From: Phragmites australis
Taxonomy: Eukaryota > Streptophyta > Magnoliopsida > Poales > Poaceae
Length of the DNA stretch: 64,000 nucleotides
Assembly (NCBI RefSeq): GCF_958298935.1
Contig: NC_084924.1
Coordinates: 22,851,819 to 22,915,818 of the forward strand
Direction: 5' to 3'
Shown here: piece by piece, positions 45,291-56,347 of the stretch
Position numbering within the stretch: the stretch's first letter is position 1
Layout: each line of letters starts with the position of its first letter
Program-made: the position numbers and the translations under genes
The notes under the pieces: model-generated
Databases searched by the model: none
The model's input: the letters and a program-made list of their open reading frames with translations, nothing else
Told to the model about the DNA's origin: nothing

Positions 45291-46250
45291 TCGGGCCTGC
45301 ACAAGTACAACGCTTACTGCAAAAGGGTATGTCGCTATGTACAACAACAAATCTGCCCCGGGATCGACACTGGAAAGGCTATGAGCTTTGTCAGATAGTT
45401 CTTCAGTTCATCGAAGGCTTCCAACTGCTCCCCACCCCATCTGAATGGTTCGAAGCTTTTTAACATTTTGAAGAAAGGTAGATTCCGTTCTGCAGATGTT
45501 ACAAAGAACCGATTCAGTGCCGCCAACCTGCCCGCCAAACGCTATGCTTTCTGCTTTGATCACGAAGAACCCTTATGGCCTCCAAGATTGTACTCCAAAG
45601 GCACATTTTTCTGGATTCAACTTTAGTCCCGCCCTTCGCAAATTTCCGAAGGTTTCCCACAGGTCTTCGAGATGTTGGCTTCTTCTAGCACTCTTGACCA
45701 CTATGTTGTCAACGTATGCTAGGACATTTCGCCCTATCTGTGAACTTAGCACTGTTTGCACCAATCTGGTGAAGGTTGCGCCAGCATTTTGGAGGCCAAA
45801 GGGCATCCTCACAAAGCAGTATATGCCGAAGGAGGTTCTGAAACTTGTCTTCTCTTCATCTTGCTTTGCCATCCAAACTTGGTGGTACCCTGAGTATGCA
45901 TCTAGGAAACTCAACATTTCACAACCAGCCGCGGAGTCTACCAACTGATCAATTCTAGGTAATGGAAAATCATCCTTCGGACAAGCCCTGTTTAGGTCCG
46001 TAAAGTCTACGTACATTCTCCACTTACCGTTGCTTTTCTTAACTAGCACTGGGTTAGACAGCCACTCTGAGTGCAACACTTCACGTATTACGCCAGCATC
46101 GAGCAGCTTCTTTACCTCAGCCTTCGCTGCTTCTTCCCTTCCATTCGAAGCTTTCCTAAGCTTTTGCTTCCTTGGCTTCGCACGGGGATCTACATTTAAA
46201 CTGTGCTGAATGATTTCCCTACTGACTCCTTACAAGTCCTTTGGAGACCA
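45291..46250 (-). pseudogene. reverse transcriptase of Tat element F, active site YVDN
   Basis: 45573-46079 is open: SEWLSNPVLVKKSNGKWRMYVDFTDLN, PKDDFPLPRIDQLVDS, LSFLDAYSGYHQ, FVRMPFGLQNAGATF and AYVDNIVVKS. The second catalytic Asp of the YxDD box is Asn (45705-45716), which should abolish polymerisation. Thumb/connection sequence follows at 45335-45538 (LAALNRFF, FFKMLKSFEPFRWGGEQLEAFDELK) after a frame break. Confidence 0.85.
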
Positions 46251-47111
46251 AGCGAAGACATCCTCATTGCTGTGAAGAAACATTATTAGTTCTCGTTGGT
46301 CCTCCTCTGGGACCTCCGTCCTTATGGTGATTTTTTTATCTTGTTTATCTAGATGTAGTGACACTATTCTGGTTTCCCCTTCCGGTATAGCTTTCGCCAC
46401 CTTCTTTACCTTTGGCTGGATCTCACTCTCCTCGCGATCCACCGAAGGTTCTGTCACCATATGGACATTTCGCCGTCCTGGAGTGATTCCTACTTCGATT
46501 CTTCAGGCCACTTGCTGATCTCCAAGCATTGTTATGACGCCTCCGGGACCCAGCATTTTCATGCATAGATATGTGTGATGCGGTATTGCTCCGAATGTGT
46601 TCAGGTCTCCTCTACCGAATATCGCATTATATGGATAGTTGATGTCGACCACATCGAAGGTAATATCCTCCGTCCGGAAATTTGTCCCTTCGCCAAATGA
46701 CACCGGGATTGTTATCTTTCCCAAAGAATTGATTGCATTTCCGTCGAAGCCTAGCAGTGGAGACCCAGCCTGGTTCAGGTCGCTTTGACGTAAACCCATT
46801 TTGTCGAAGGCATCCGCAGAGATAATATCCGCAAAGCTTCCACCATCTATCAAGATTCTATGCACTTCATTTCCCAAGATGTTTGCTGTGATCACGAAGG
46901 CATCCGTGTGCGGGTAATCTAGAACCCTCATGTCATCTTGCGAGAATGTAATGGGCACATTGGACCATCTTGAGTGAATGTAAGTTGGCCCTACACTACT
47001 GTGGTTGATCCTTTGCACGTATTCTTTTTGTTGCCTCTTAGACTCTGTCTCTTGATTAGATCCTCCTGAGATCGCCAACACCACATTGTATCCATGATTT
47101 ACTGTGTTCAC
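46251..47111 (-). pseudogene. protease and RT linker of Tat element F
   Basis: 46503-47111 is open, with [16 protein letters not shown], the active site [12 protein letters not shown], and [26 protein letters not shown]...[12 protein letters not shown]. The linker 46230-46460 (VVSLHLD-like segment, FLHSNEDVFAWSPKDL) follows after one stop. Confidence 0.82.
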
Positions 47112-47483
47112 GGACTTACCGGTCTCCTATGGTGCTTCGATTGCAGGTCTTGGTGGAGGCGGAGGTAGCTCCCCTTGGAGGGTCAGTTACCCTATTGTTT
47201 AATCTAGCTGAGCTGAGGTTGCAGGGGCATATTGTTGTGGCGCAAGCATCGGTCGCCACTGGTTGGCAAACGTTGTGCCTGGGTTGGGGTTTTCCCATGC
47301 TTCGCCTCACCTGAATTGTGCGGCGTAGTGTATGGTTCTTGCTTGATCGAAGGATTGCTTCGCTAAGCTCTCTTTCATGGCTATGACCTGTGGGCACTGC
47401 TTGGTCCTGTGGCTAGCTCCTTCGCCATGTAACTCGCAGTAGAACGTGGCCGGGTCCTGTAGAACTCGTCCACCTTGGCCTCC

Positions 47484-48883
47484 TCAGCCCCTTCCTCTAC
47501 CAGTTCGGCCTACTCGAGTAGTCCCACTCTGACCTTCGCTTATCGCTTGAGCAACTTCGAAGGGGCCGGAGTATATCTGATTGACCTCTTTTTGCCTTGT
47601 TGTATAGTCAGATGCTTCGGCTTTCCTCATATGCCACAATTGGTCTCTAGAGTGGCCAATGCCTGCCTCCCTGGCCGACATATTTGTTTTTATTACTTTT
47701 GAGGTTACCATTTCATTTTTCCTCTGAAGATGGTCGAGCTCGGATCTCGCATGTTCTTCCATCTTGTTGAGCAGCTCTTGTATAGTCCCTGGCCTCTTTC
47801 TTGTAAGTTTTCCTACTAGGAGTCCCCCTCTTATGCCCTGTATGGTTGCGTCGATGATTGTGTCTTTGCTCAGCCCCTTTGCCTGACAGCGGATGTGTAC
47901 GAAGCGACGCATGTAGCTCTATAATGTTTCTGTTAGCTGTTGTTTCAGTGCGAAGAGGTCGCTCGCGGTAATCTTGTCTGCTCGATTTCCCAAAAAATTG
48001 TTGTACATGGCGTTATGCAATTTCTCCCATGAGTAGATGGATCCCGGAGGCAACATAGAGTACCACGATCTTGCTATCCCTTTTACAGCCAATACGAAGG
48101 CCTTCGCCAGTGTTGCATCGTCTCCTCTGGCGGATTCGACTACCGCTTTGAAACTCATTACAAATTCCCTTGGATCTGACTCTCCATCGAACATTACTAC
48201 TCTAGGCATCTTGAAGCCTGAGAGCCACGGTTGGTTCTGCAGGCCAATGGATAGCGGGGATTTCGGGTCTCCCATGGATGACCGTCGCCAAAGGTCCTGC
48301 ACAAATCGTGCCGTGTCTTCTGACGACGTCACATGGCGAGTTGTTTCCTCCGCGCGATGCAGCATATCGATTTCCTCTTGCATTTTCTCCAATGTCTTCC
48401 TAGCTTCCTCCGCCCACCTGCGATATTCCGCAGCTTTTTGACTTGCTGCCAGGCTATCCAACATGCGCTTTTTCTGCGCAATCTGCCTCTCCATCTCTTC
48501 AGCTTCCAACCTGGCTGTTCTTTCCTCCTGTGTTTTGTCTTCATCTTCATACTTTGCGAAGTCATCCAGGTCTTCCCACTCTTCATCTCGCATTTTCCTC
48601 CTTGTACTGAAGGCTCAAAGTGTGCGCGATCGCTTGCTTCCGCGACCCACGCTGGTGCCGCATTTTCCTGGACGGCCACTCTGTGCCTATCCTCATTGCT
48701 TCCTAGTGGCGCAACATCAACACCGTAGTGTTGTTTGCGCCCACCCGGAGCTCCTCTGGCCGAAGCATTGCTTGACCCTTGTAGCGCCGAAGGGGGTCTT
48801 TTGACCGAAGCTCCGATTGCAGCCAAAGGCTCCAGCAATGCCTGTGATGTACCAGTTGGCTTCGTCTTCTTCTTGGGTGGCAT
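47484..48883 (-). pseudogene. gag of Tat element F
   Basis: The start at 48883 (MPPKKKTKPTGTSQ) lies 38 bases inside the PBS. A frameshift near 48600 leads to a charged coiled-coil region (RTARLEAEEMERQIAQKK ... EEIDMLHRAEE) and the capsid core PRVVMFDGESDPREFVMSFK, AKAFVLAVKGIARSWYSMLPPGSI, DLFALKQQLTETL. One in-frame stop at 47919-47921 separates this from MRRFVHIRCQAKGLSKDTIIDATIQGIRGG. A Gly/Arg-rich end follows. Confidence 0.82.
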
Positions 48884-48894
48884 GACTTCAATCT

Positions 48895-48920
48895 GTTCGA
48901 TCCCCGCGGATAGCGCCAAC
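48895..48920 (-). promoter_or_regulatory. primer binding site region of Tat element F
   Basis: The minus strand reads GTTGGCGCTATCCGCGGGGA directly after the LTR end CCAACA. TTGGCGC is the usual opening of Tat/Athila primer sites; the tRNA is not assigned. Confidence 0.65.
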
Positions 48921-49644
48921 TGTTGGAACCAATGTACCAAACAAAGTGAACCTTCGCTTGTAAGGAAAGCCGAAGGCTTCTAGGTGTGACACGTGTATGG
49001 GGGTAAATAGTCTCAATTGATTCTGCTCGTCTCATGTATAGTATGGTCCTATTTATAGCCCATACTCAACTACTCCACGCTGGGGTTTATAGTTTTACCC
49101 CCACACCTGCTACATTCTCGAAATATTCGGGGGCATTATGGTGCAATCAAGTGTATTTACATAATTACAATTCTGCCCTGGGCAGTTAAGTGGGCCTCGA
49201 TATCCAATCATGGTCTTCGGCCGATCCCATGACTGCGCCGAAGGCTTCTCAGCTATCATCCGGAGGTTCACCAGGGGCTTCGCTCCTTCCCTTTGGCACC
49301 ATGAGTCGATCTCCGGTCTCCGGTCGAAGATGTGCTAGTACCTTCGCCCACTTCGGTCAGCAAAACTGCTGGTGTAGCCTTCGGCTTCCGACCGAAGGCC
49401 TGTTGTCGCCTTCATCGACGCTGGTAGCTGGGACCGCGGATGCACCTCCGGTCTTCGACCAAAGGATCGTTCGGGTCTTCGCCCGCATGAATGAAGGATT
49501 TGGGCTAATCTCTGGGCTACAACCGAAGGTACTTCGTGATCTTCGCCTGCACTCCCTGAAACACCCTGCAACACCCAAATGCGTAGCCACCGATAGACTT
49601 CGAGTTACCCTACGAAGGGGGAGGGTGAGAGATCATCCCTAACA
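48921..49644 (-). repeat. 5' LTR of Tat element F
   Basis: It starts TGTTAGGGATGATC at 49644 and ends TTCCAACA at 48921; TATA box GGCTATAAATAGG at 49048-49060 on minus. No second copy in the window. Confidence 0.85.
49048..49060 (-). promoter_or_regulatory. TATA box of Tat F LTR
   Basis: GGCTATAAATAGG on minus, about 130 bp before the LTR end. Confidence 0.6.
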
Positions 49645-49832
49645 ATAATATTATATTGCATCATTAAATCCTCTCATGCATGCAAGCTATGCAAGGCTGT
49701 TAAGTGTTCCCAACTCATAGTACAAGGATAGGAAGCCTTCATCCAGACCATACAAAACATATCAAACGGAGTAACTAAAATAGACTAACGTGAGTACGCT
49801 CGAAGGCCGCCGAGATGGCACGGCCTAATACT
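49645..49832. repeat. continuation of the interrupted tandem copy
   Basis: From 49645 the sequence matches 42789-42860 (attatattgcatcattaaat, then catgcatgcaag) and then diverges. Confidence 0.65.
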
Positions 49833-49947
49833 TCTAATTGCAGTACATAACTAAGCCCATGCAAACACAAAATCATCAAACCAAATCAACACCATTGTCA
49901 ATCACTCATCACATATGAACCAAGTGATATTTCAACTTGGTTTCTCA
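49833..49947 (-). repeat. stub of the Copia D-type LTR
   Basis: On minus from 49947 it reads TGAGAAACCAAGTTGAAATA and stays similar to 37656 onward for about 115 bp. Confidence 0.75.
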
Positions 49948-49951
49948 GTTG

Positions 49952-50655
49952 GCTAGGCCAATGACCCAGCTTCTCCAAAAAGACACCAAGTATGAGTGGA
50001 ATGAAGCCTATGAAAAGAGCTTTCAAGAACTTAAGAAGAGATTAACTACCGCCCCAATGCTAAAGTTGTTAGATATCCAGAAAGACTTCATAGTCTATTG
50101 CGATACCTCCTGACAAGGATTAGGTTGTGTTCTTATGCAAGACGACAAGGTTGTGGCTTATGCAACCAAGCAACTAAAACAATATGAACAAAATTATCCA
50201 ACTCATGATCTTGAATTAGCAGTTGTTGTGTATGCACTTAAGATATGGATACACTATCTTATTGAAATAGTGAAATCTATACAGATCGCAAGAGCCTTAA
50301 GTATCTTCACTTAATCAAATTTAAATCTGAGGCAACAAAGATGATTGGAATTGATAAAGGATTACAATCTAAGTATCCAGTATTACCCGAGCAAGGCTAA
50401 CATACTAAAGCCCTGAGTAGAAAAACTTACTGTCATAATCTACAAGTCTAGGAATCAAGGCCAGAAATATTTGCGAAAATGCAATGACTAAACTTGCACA
50501 TCAAAGCACCAAGACATGCTCACACTCTAGTGGTAAATCCAACACTACAGGAGAAAAATATGCGATGCCTAGTTAGAGGACTAGGAGATTCAAGAAATCA
50601 AGAAGAAACTCAGTTTAGATAAAGCACCAGAGTTCAGAACGGATTCAAAGGATGG
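49952..50655 (+). pseudogene. Gypsy RT/RNase H fragment (Tekay/Del-like)
   Basis: The + strand reads LARPMTQLLQKDTKYEWNEA, FQELKKRLTTAPML, FIVYCDTS (stop) [22 protein letters not shown] and [18 protein letters not shown], then LELIKDYNLSIQYYPSKAN in decayed form. These are the RT connection and RNase H (Asp in VYCDTS, Glu in DLELA). Several stops, no flanking gag or integrase. Confidence 0.85.
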
Positions 50656-51640
50656 TGCAGCTTGCTGAAACATTTTTTTCCCATTTCTTTGCTTCCATAT
50701 CTCCCATGCCACCATCATGAAAACCTCCATGAATAAAGATAAGTGAGACTATTTGTGAGCTTCCTGGAACATGGGGAAGAAAGGCTTGGAATGATCCCAA
50801 ACCACTTGGGGAAGAAAGGCTTGGAATGATCCCAAACCACTTGAAGGTGTTGCTAGCACCTAGTGGAAAAAGGGCATTCAAAGAAGAGGTGATAAGTTGA
50901 CTCTTCAATGTTCTGGGAGCAAAGGACACAATTGTAGTCGTTGTCTTTGATGTGAAAGTTCTTCCTTCTCAATAGATTTCTAGAGTTGATCCTATCTTTG
51001 AAAAGTAGCCATACAAAGACTTTAATCTTCATGGTGCATTTTGACTTCCAAATCCAGTTAAAGGGAGATGGAGGAAAGGTGAGATTCCTGAAAATGAAGA
51101 CATAGAACCTGCTGGATGAGTAAGGTTTGAATCCCTAGCTACAATTCCAAGTGTCCCTCTGTCATGGAGTGATGTGCGCGCTACTTATGTGTCCCTAGAG
51201 TATGTTAAGTTCTGCAATGGCATGTTGACTCATTGGGAAGTGAAATGATCCTGCTGGCTCCCAAAAGAGACAAACTGAGCAAGAGAGATTGTCTTGTCCT
51301 TTGCATATGAAAATAGTCTTGAAAGATGCTCTTTGAGGTATCTTCCATTCCAAACATCAAGCCAAAGAACAATAGTTGACCTGTCACCCGGGGACCCTGA
51401 AGCCACACCTCTGAAGTTGTCTCACAACTTCATTATGTCCTTCCACCAAAAAGAGCCTTTTTGAGATAAGTTGTGTTGTATGGAACCATTCGCAAAATGT
51501 GTGTTCCAGATCAAATTGATCGAAGGAATATCTGCCTTGTTGTAGAACTTAAAGTGGTGTTTCATTAGCAGGGCCTCATTTTGCACATGCAGTTTTATGA
51601 CACCAAGCCCCCTTCTATTTTCAGAGTGCAGACCTAAGAC
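50650..51640 (-). pseudogene. LINE ORF2 C-terminal part (zf-RVT region)
   Basis: It reads in broken frames as WWKDIMKL at the 51440-51640 side, then the zinc-binding C-terminus near 50880-50950 (Cys and His around the STYHLFF-like stretch), ending MMVAWEIWKQRNGKKMF near 50660, the IWKxRN motif usual at the end of plant LINE ORF2. A 35-bp tandem duplication at 50773-50842 shifts the frame. Confidence 0.75.
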
Positions 51641-52021
51641 CATGCCACCAGAGGTCTTCCTTTAGCATCCATACCCAATCCTCTCCAAAGATAATACTTG
51701 CAAGCTCTATCCATATTCTCGATAACTTTCTTGGGCAACCTTAGAGAGCACATTGTATATGTTGGTATGGAAGATAGAGCCAAATTGAACAATGTAAGTC
51801 CACTAGCCATGCTCAATAGAGAAGTGGTAGATGATAGTATTTTCTCAAATTTGTTCATGAGGGGGGAGAAGTGCTCCACTCTTGGTCTGTGAGTTCTCAA
51901 AGGAAGACCCAAATAGGTGAAGGAAAAGGAGCCAATTTTGCAACTAAATGTGCCAGCTAGGAGTTCCATCTTTTCAGCAGAAATTGATAAGAACCATAAA
52001 GGATTTATGATAATTAACCTT
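51634..52021 (-). pseudogene. LINE RT C-terminal region
   Basis: Open from 51969: CKIGSFSFTYLGLPL, LLSMASGLTLFNLALSSIPTYTMCSLRLPKKVIENMDRACKYYLWRG. Before it, split by the mini-CACTA, come LKVNYHKSFMV (52021 side) and HMIE (52990 side), which join when the insert is removed. Confidence 0.85.
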
Positions 52022-52986
52022 CACTACTACAAAATCCATTTAGTGGGACACCCCTGCACAGATGGATCTATGGAGCCTCTTATACAAAGAGTACCACAGA
52101 CGGCTCCAAACTAGAACCATCTGAGAAAATAGCAACGAGTAGTTGTAACAAAGCGAGACACTATAGTACAGACGGTTACAAACTACAAGTGTATGTACTA
52201 ATAGAACCGTTTGTACTGTTCCTTTTTGTATAGATGATTCCAAATTAGAACCATTTGTACTATTGACAATAATAGTACAGACGGTTCCAAATTAGAACCA
52301 TCTATACTGTTCTTTTTTTACAGACAGTTTCAAATTAGAACCATCTGTACTATTAGCACTAATAGTATAGACGGTCTAAATTAGAACCGTGTATACAAAA
52401 AGGAACAGTGCAGACAATTCTAAGTTTAGAACCGTATGTACTAATAGTTTCTCACTTGTTTTAAGCCTATATCTTATATAGATTATTTACATACAATGGT
52501 CAGCAATGAACAATAGGTGAGACGGTAAGGAAAGTTCGCGCGAGGTTAGAGGTTGCGGATTTGACTCCTAGAAAACACACTCATGGTATTTCGCGTGAAA
52601 ATCGTGTGACTTGCGACCACACCTACATAATAATACAGGGGGCTGGTGTGGGCAGAAAAAATATTTTTTAGATTTTTTAGCTCCAAAAAACTTAGTACAG
52701 ACGGTTCCAATAATGACTCATCTGTACAAATTATTTGTATACACGGTTCCAATAACGAGCCGTCTGTACAACTCATTTGTAGGGATGGTTGCAATAACGA
52801 GTTGTCTGTACAAATGATTTGCACAGACGGTTCTATTAACGAGCCATCTGTACAAATGATTTGTACAAACGGTTTAAAACCGTCTATACAAATCTGATTT
52901 ATATAGACTCTTTTATACAGATGGTTCAAAAAAGTGACATGTACAGGGTTTTCAAACCGTATGTACAAATCATTTTTCTACTAGTG
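52022..52986. mobile_element. non-autonomous mini-CACTA, 965 bp, TSD ctt
   Basis: Ends are CACTACTACAAAATCC (left) and, on minus, CACTAGTAGAAAAATG (right). Flanking ctt at 52019-52021 and 52987-52989 is a perfect 3-bp target duplication. Both ends carry many copies of a motif around 'acagacggttcca' in both orientations; the middle has a tRNA-like stretch (52520-52575) and no coding. It must have been moved by a CACTA transposase in trans. Confidence 0.92.
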
Positions 52987-53880
52987 CTTCAATCATGTGG
53001 ATGTGCTAAAAGTATGCTAGATCCCTTTGAGGCAGAAGATCTATCTTTGAGAGGCATGTAGGACTAATATTGTGTCATCTACATAATAAACCATCGAGAA
53101 GCTTGAGTCATGATGGAGGGCTAAAGGATGACTGATCAGACCTATGCTAACTGCTTCATTAACAATAATTTGGAGGAGATCAGCAGCAAGTTCAAAGAGC
53201 AGTGGTGAAAGCAGATCACCTTGTTTGACTCCTCTTTTACAATGAAAGGTCTTTTGGGGACCCCGTTGAGGAGGACTGAAGAGGTACCTGAGTCCATAAT
53301 GGCTCTCACTCAGCCCATCTAGCGATCAGAGAACCCAAGACCTTGCATCATTCACATGATAGTCTGATGCTCAATGGTGTCAAAAGCCTTGTCAAAATCC
53401 AACTTGAGAATAACTAACTCTTGCTTTGACTGATGCATTGGCGAAGATACTCAAAAGCCCATTTGAGATAGTATTGGATGGATCTGCCTTTTATAAATCC
53501 ATACTAGTTCTTATGTATGAGGTTTAGGATTACCATCTGAAGCATGTTAGCTCGCAACTTGGTTAACCACTTTATGGAGGTGTTGAGCAGGGAGATTGGT
53601 CTGTAGTCGCTTAGCGTTTCTAGGGTACTGATCTTCGACACCAAGGTGATGAAAGAGCTATTAATTGGTTGTATGCCAGAATAGAAATCAGCAAATAGCG
53701 AATAGAACCCTTGATAAAATTCCAGGATTTTTTGAGGAAGAGGCCATTGAAACCATCAGGACCTGGGGCCTTATCCGACGATAAATATTTGATTGTGGCA
53801 TGAATTTTCTTCGGTTGTAAAGGGGATTGAGAGATTGTTAAGATTATCTCTTGAGGAGATAAGCACCTCCAAGTCAAAAC
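52987..53880 (-). pseudogene. LINE ORF2 reverse transcriptase core
   Basis: Minus strand: SSDKAPGPDGFNGLFLKKSWNFIK (53877-53620), broken fingers region, then KRGVKQGDLLSPLLFELAADLL and the active site MVYYVDDTILVL with YVDD intact at 53074-53085. This is the target-primed reverse transcriptase. Stops and frameshifts lie between 53300 and 53620. Confidence 0.88.
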
Positions 53881-53979
53881 TCATGACCGGACCATCAGAA
53901 TGTCCTATTATGAACCTAAAAGTATCCCATACAACTGCAACCTTTTCACCGTGACTAGTCACTTCTCTTCCATCTTCTG

Positions 53980-55030
53980 TTAGTAGACTTGTGATGGTGT
54001 TAAACTTGTACATTTCCATGGTATCTGCTTGAATGAACTTCGTGTTTTCATGCCTCCAAACTTACCCATCTGACAGTGTACCTTTTTCTCCAGTAAACAT
54101 TCTTGTGCTTCAACATCAGTAGAGTTGTTTTTTAAGGATGGTCCTGAAATCCCATTCCTGAATGAATAAGGGATGTTGCTCTTCCAGAGAATCAAGAACT
54201 TTAAGAGTTACATTGCAATTTTAAATGATCTTATTCAGTTGTGACAAATTCTTACTCCACCTTTTCAGGACTCGTCTCATATTCTTGAATTTTGACGTGA
54301 TCTTGGCTGCAATGGATAATGCTCTAACTTCCATGTTCCAAGTGGCTTGTGCCAGGTTATAGAAGCCTGGTTGCTCCACCTAGAAGTTTTCAAGTTTGAA
54401 AATTTTAGCTCTGGGTATGGTAGTGCCAATTTGTACTAAACATGGGTGTGGTATGATATCGGTTTATCCATTAGGATGAGGAGTGTGTATGGGTAACTAA
54501 GACTCCAATTAACTATGGTAAATCACCAATCTAGCTGAATAAGAAGTGGATCTACTTGCATGTTGCTCCAGGTAAATTGGCGACCCTTGAGAGGGATTTT
54601 CAATAGCCCCAGCTCACTGATAACATCATCGAAGACCATGTTATCATTTATGTTGCCACCTGGCTTATATCTATCACTAGCTGATCTGTAGATACTTGGG
54701 ATAGATGGAGCTCCATGTCTCCTCCAAGTAGACTGTGGTGCCACTGGAATGGTGAAGTTGAGGAGATCCATCAAAGCCTTCAAAAGGAAAGGCTAGATCC
54801 AGCCAAGCTCAACCTCCGGAGCTTTAAGGTGAATAGCTTGGCTAATAGTAAACTCTGAGAGCACGAACATGTAATGACAAAAAACCACAAGCATGAAGAA
54901 GCAACCATCAAGGGAAGAGGAAGGATGGTGTATCGATAACCTGAAGCACGCAAAGACCTCCGCCTGGAACACTCTCCCAACAAAGAGGTCCCAATCCACT
55001 GAGGCTTGAACTTATATGGCTCTTTTGCAT
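53980..55030 (-). pseudogene. LINE ORF2 endonuclease end and linker
   Basis: 54523-54783 carries SDRYKPGGNINDNMVFDDVISELGLLKIPLKGRQFTWSNMQ, the C-terminal half of the AP-type endonuclease, then FTIVNW after a stop. 53980-54520 is linker sequence toward the RT. 54784-55030 should be the endonuclease middle but is too decayed to recognise. Confidence 0.8.
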
Positions 55031-55034
55031 AAAA

Positions 55035-55312
55035 TAGCATTTACTTTAAAACAATTAAAAGTGAGTAATAAATTAAGTGAAAAATAGTAAACGAGTAACC
55101 TCAAGATTTTCCCCATATTGACTTAACCATCCATCTAACACCTCAACCATGGCTCCTACAACCAAAGTTGACCAAAAACATACATCCTCAACTGTGGATC
55201 CCATACCATAGTTAACCAAACCAATAAAATCACCATATTCTAATCATGTGAGGGTTCTTTGCCACTTTTGACCATGAGCATTGCTGATTAACTAAGTTTG
55301 CACTATGTAGCG
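55035..55312 (-). repeat. fragment of the Tekay-like LTR
   Basis: It matches about 29310-29530 within LTR E, for example 'tgagcaytgctgat' followed by 'tttrcactmtgtagyggt'. Same orientation as LTR E. Confidence 0.65.
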
Positions 55313-56155
55313 GTGAGAAACAAAGTTGAAATGTGCCTTAGTTCATATGTAATGAGTGATTGACAATAGTGTTGATTTGGTTTGATGATTTTGAGATTGT
55401 ATGGGCATTGTTATGTGTTGCAATTATGATTATAACTAACTAAAGTTGCAGAGAAAATGGAGTTGTCGTGTTTGTCTCTAAGTCTAGGAAAATTATACAT
55501 GTCGGATGATCTGGTGCTGAGGAAAATGAACGCGTTGGAGGCCGGCATTCATATGTAGTACACACCATAGCATTTCAATGAAGAAGCAAAAATAGAAGTA
55601 CACGCCAGATGGTCCGGCATTAGGCATCAGTGAACGCCAAAGTTTTTCTTACAGAGAGAATGCAAACTGGCTCTGGTGAACTTGTATACGCCGAATGGTC
55701 TGTCGCTAGGCAATGTGTACGTTGGATGCTTCACCGGAGTAATTTTTTCAGAGAGGCTGCAAAATGGGTTTTGGCAAGAATGAATACACTAAATGGTTCG
55801 GCGATAGGCATGACTACATGCCAAACTATTTCTTACAAAGAGAATTCAGGGGGTTTGGTCAGCTGAGTTGAACATGCCGGATGGTCCAGCGCTTATGAGG
55901 TGTGAACACCGGATCATCCAGCGTTCACAATTTTTCAGAGATGTGTCATTTCTGTTGGGATTTTATTTTAGATTAACTTGTGATGGAATTAAATGGTGGA
56001 TGTAACTTGATGACCAATGGTGGGAAGATCGGGGCTAAGTAGGGAGCATGGTGCCGGACAATCAAGGGAGTCAGACGGAGTCCACGGTGATCTGAGCTGT
56101 ACACTTGGAGGTCAAGCAAAGCATGAGATGCAGGATGAACACGACATATTGACAA
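55313..56155 (+). repeat. truncated copy of the Copia D-type LTR
   Basis: It starts 'tgagaaacaaagttgaaat' and follows 37656-38600 with the same 'cggatggtc' cassettes. It stops before the TATA region, where Tat element H begins. Confidence 0.75.
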
Positions 56156-56171
56156 AGCCAAACATCCCTGG

Positions 56172-56180
56172 GATATAAAA
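56172..56180 (+). promoter_or_regulatory. TATA box upstream of the Tat H antisense gene
   Basis: GATATAAAA lies 176 bases before the ATG at 56348. A run of 15 C at 56272-56286 lies in the presumed leader. Confidence 0.45.
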
Positions 56181-56347
56181 GGAGGAGGGGAGCGAACCGT
56201 TGCCCCTTTACGCCATTTTCGCAATCAAGCCTTCTTCTTCTCTTCCTTTTCCTTGCGCTCCAGAGCTTCTGCCCCCCCCCCCCCCCTTAAGCCAATAGCA
56301 AACCCTTCTTCCCCCCACCGTTCCAGCACACTCCCCACCCCGACACA

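Larger units (their letters stand above)
43120..49644 (-). mobile_element. Tat-lineage Gypsy retrotransposon F, lacking its 3' end
   Basis: In minus order: 5' LTR 48921-49644, PBS, gag, protease, RT, two RNase H segments and integrase ending at 43167. The interrupted tandem repeat puts the left edge near 43120, so the 3' region, any antisense gene and the 3' LTR are deleted. Its reading frames are better kept than in Tat A, but it carries an RT active-site change and scattered stops. It differs in sequence from Tat A throughout. Confidence 0.88.
50650..55030 (-). mobile_element. L1-type LINE (non-LTR retrotransposon), partial, with a mini-CACTA inside
   Basis: ORF2 pieces run in order on minus: endonuclease end (54523-54783), linker, RT (53050-53877), RT C-terminal region (51634-52021) and a zinc-binding C-terminus (50650-51640). 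ORF1 and the endonuclease N-terminus are missing, and no poly-A tail is seen at the left edge. A 965-bp CACTA derivative interrupts it at 52022-52986. Confidence 0.88.

Noticed and set aside
48037..48441. 134-codon + frame
   Set aside because: Complement of the Tat F gag coding sequence.
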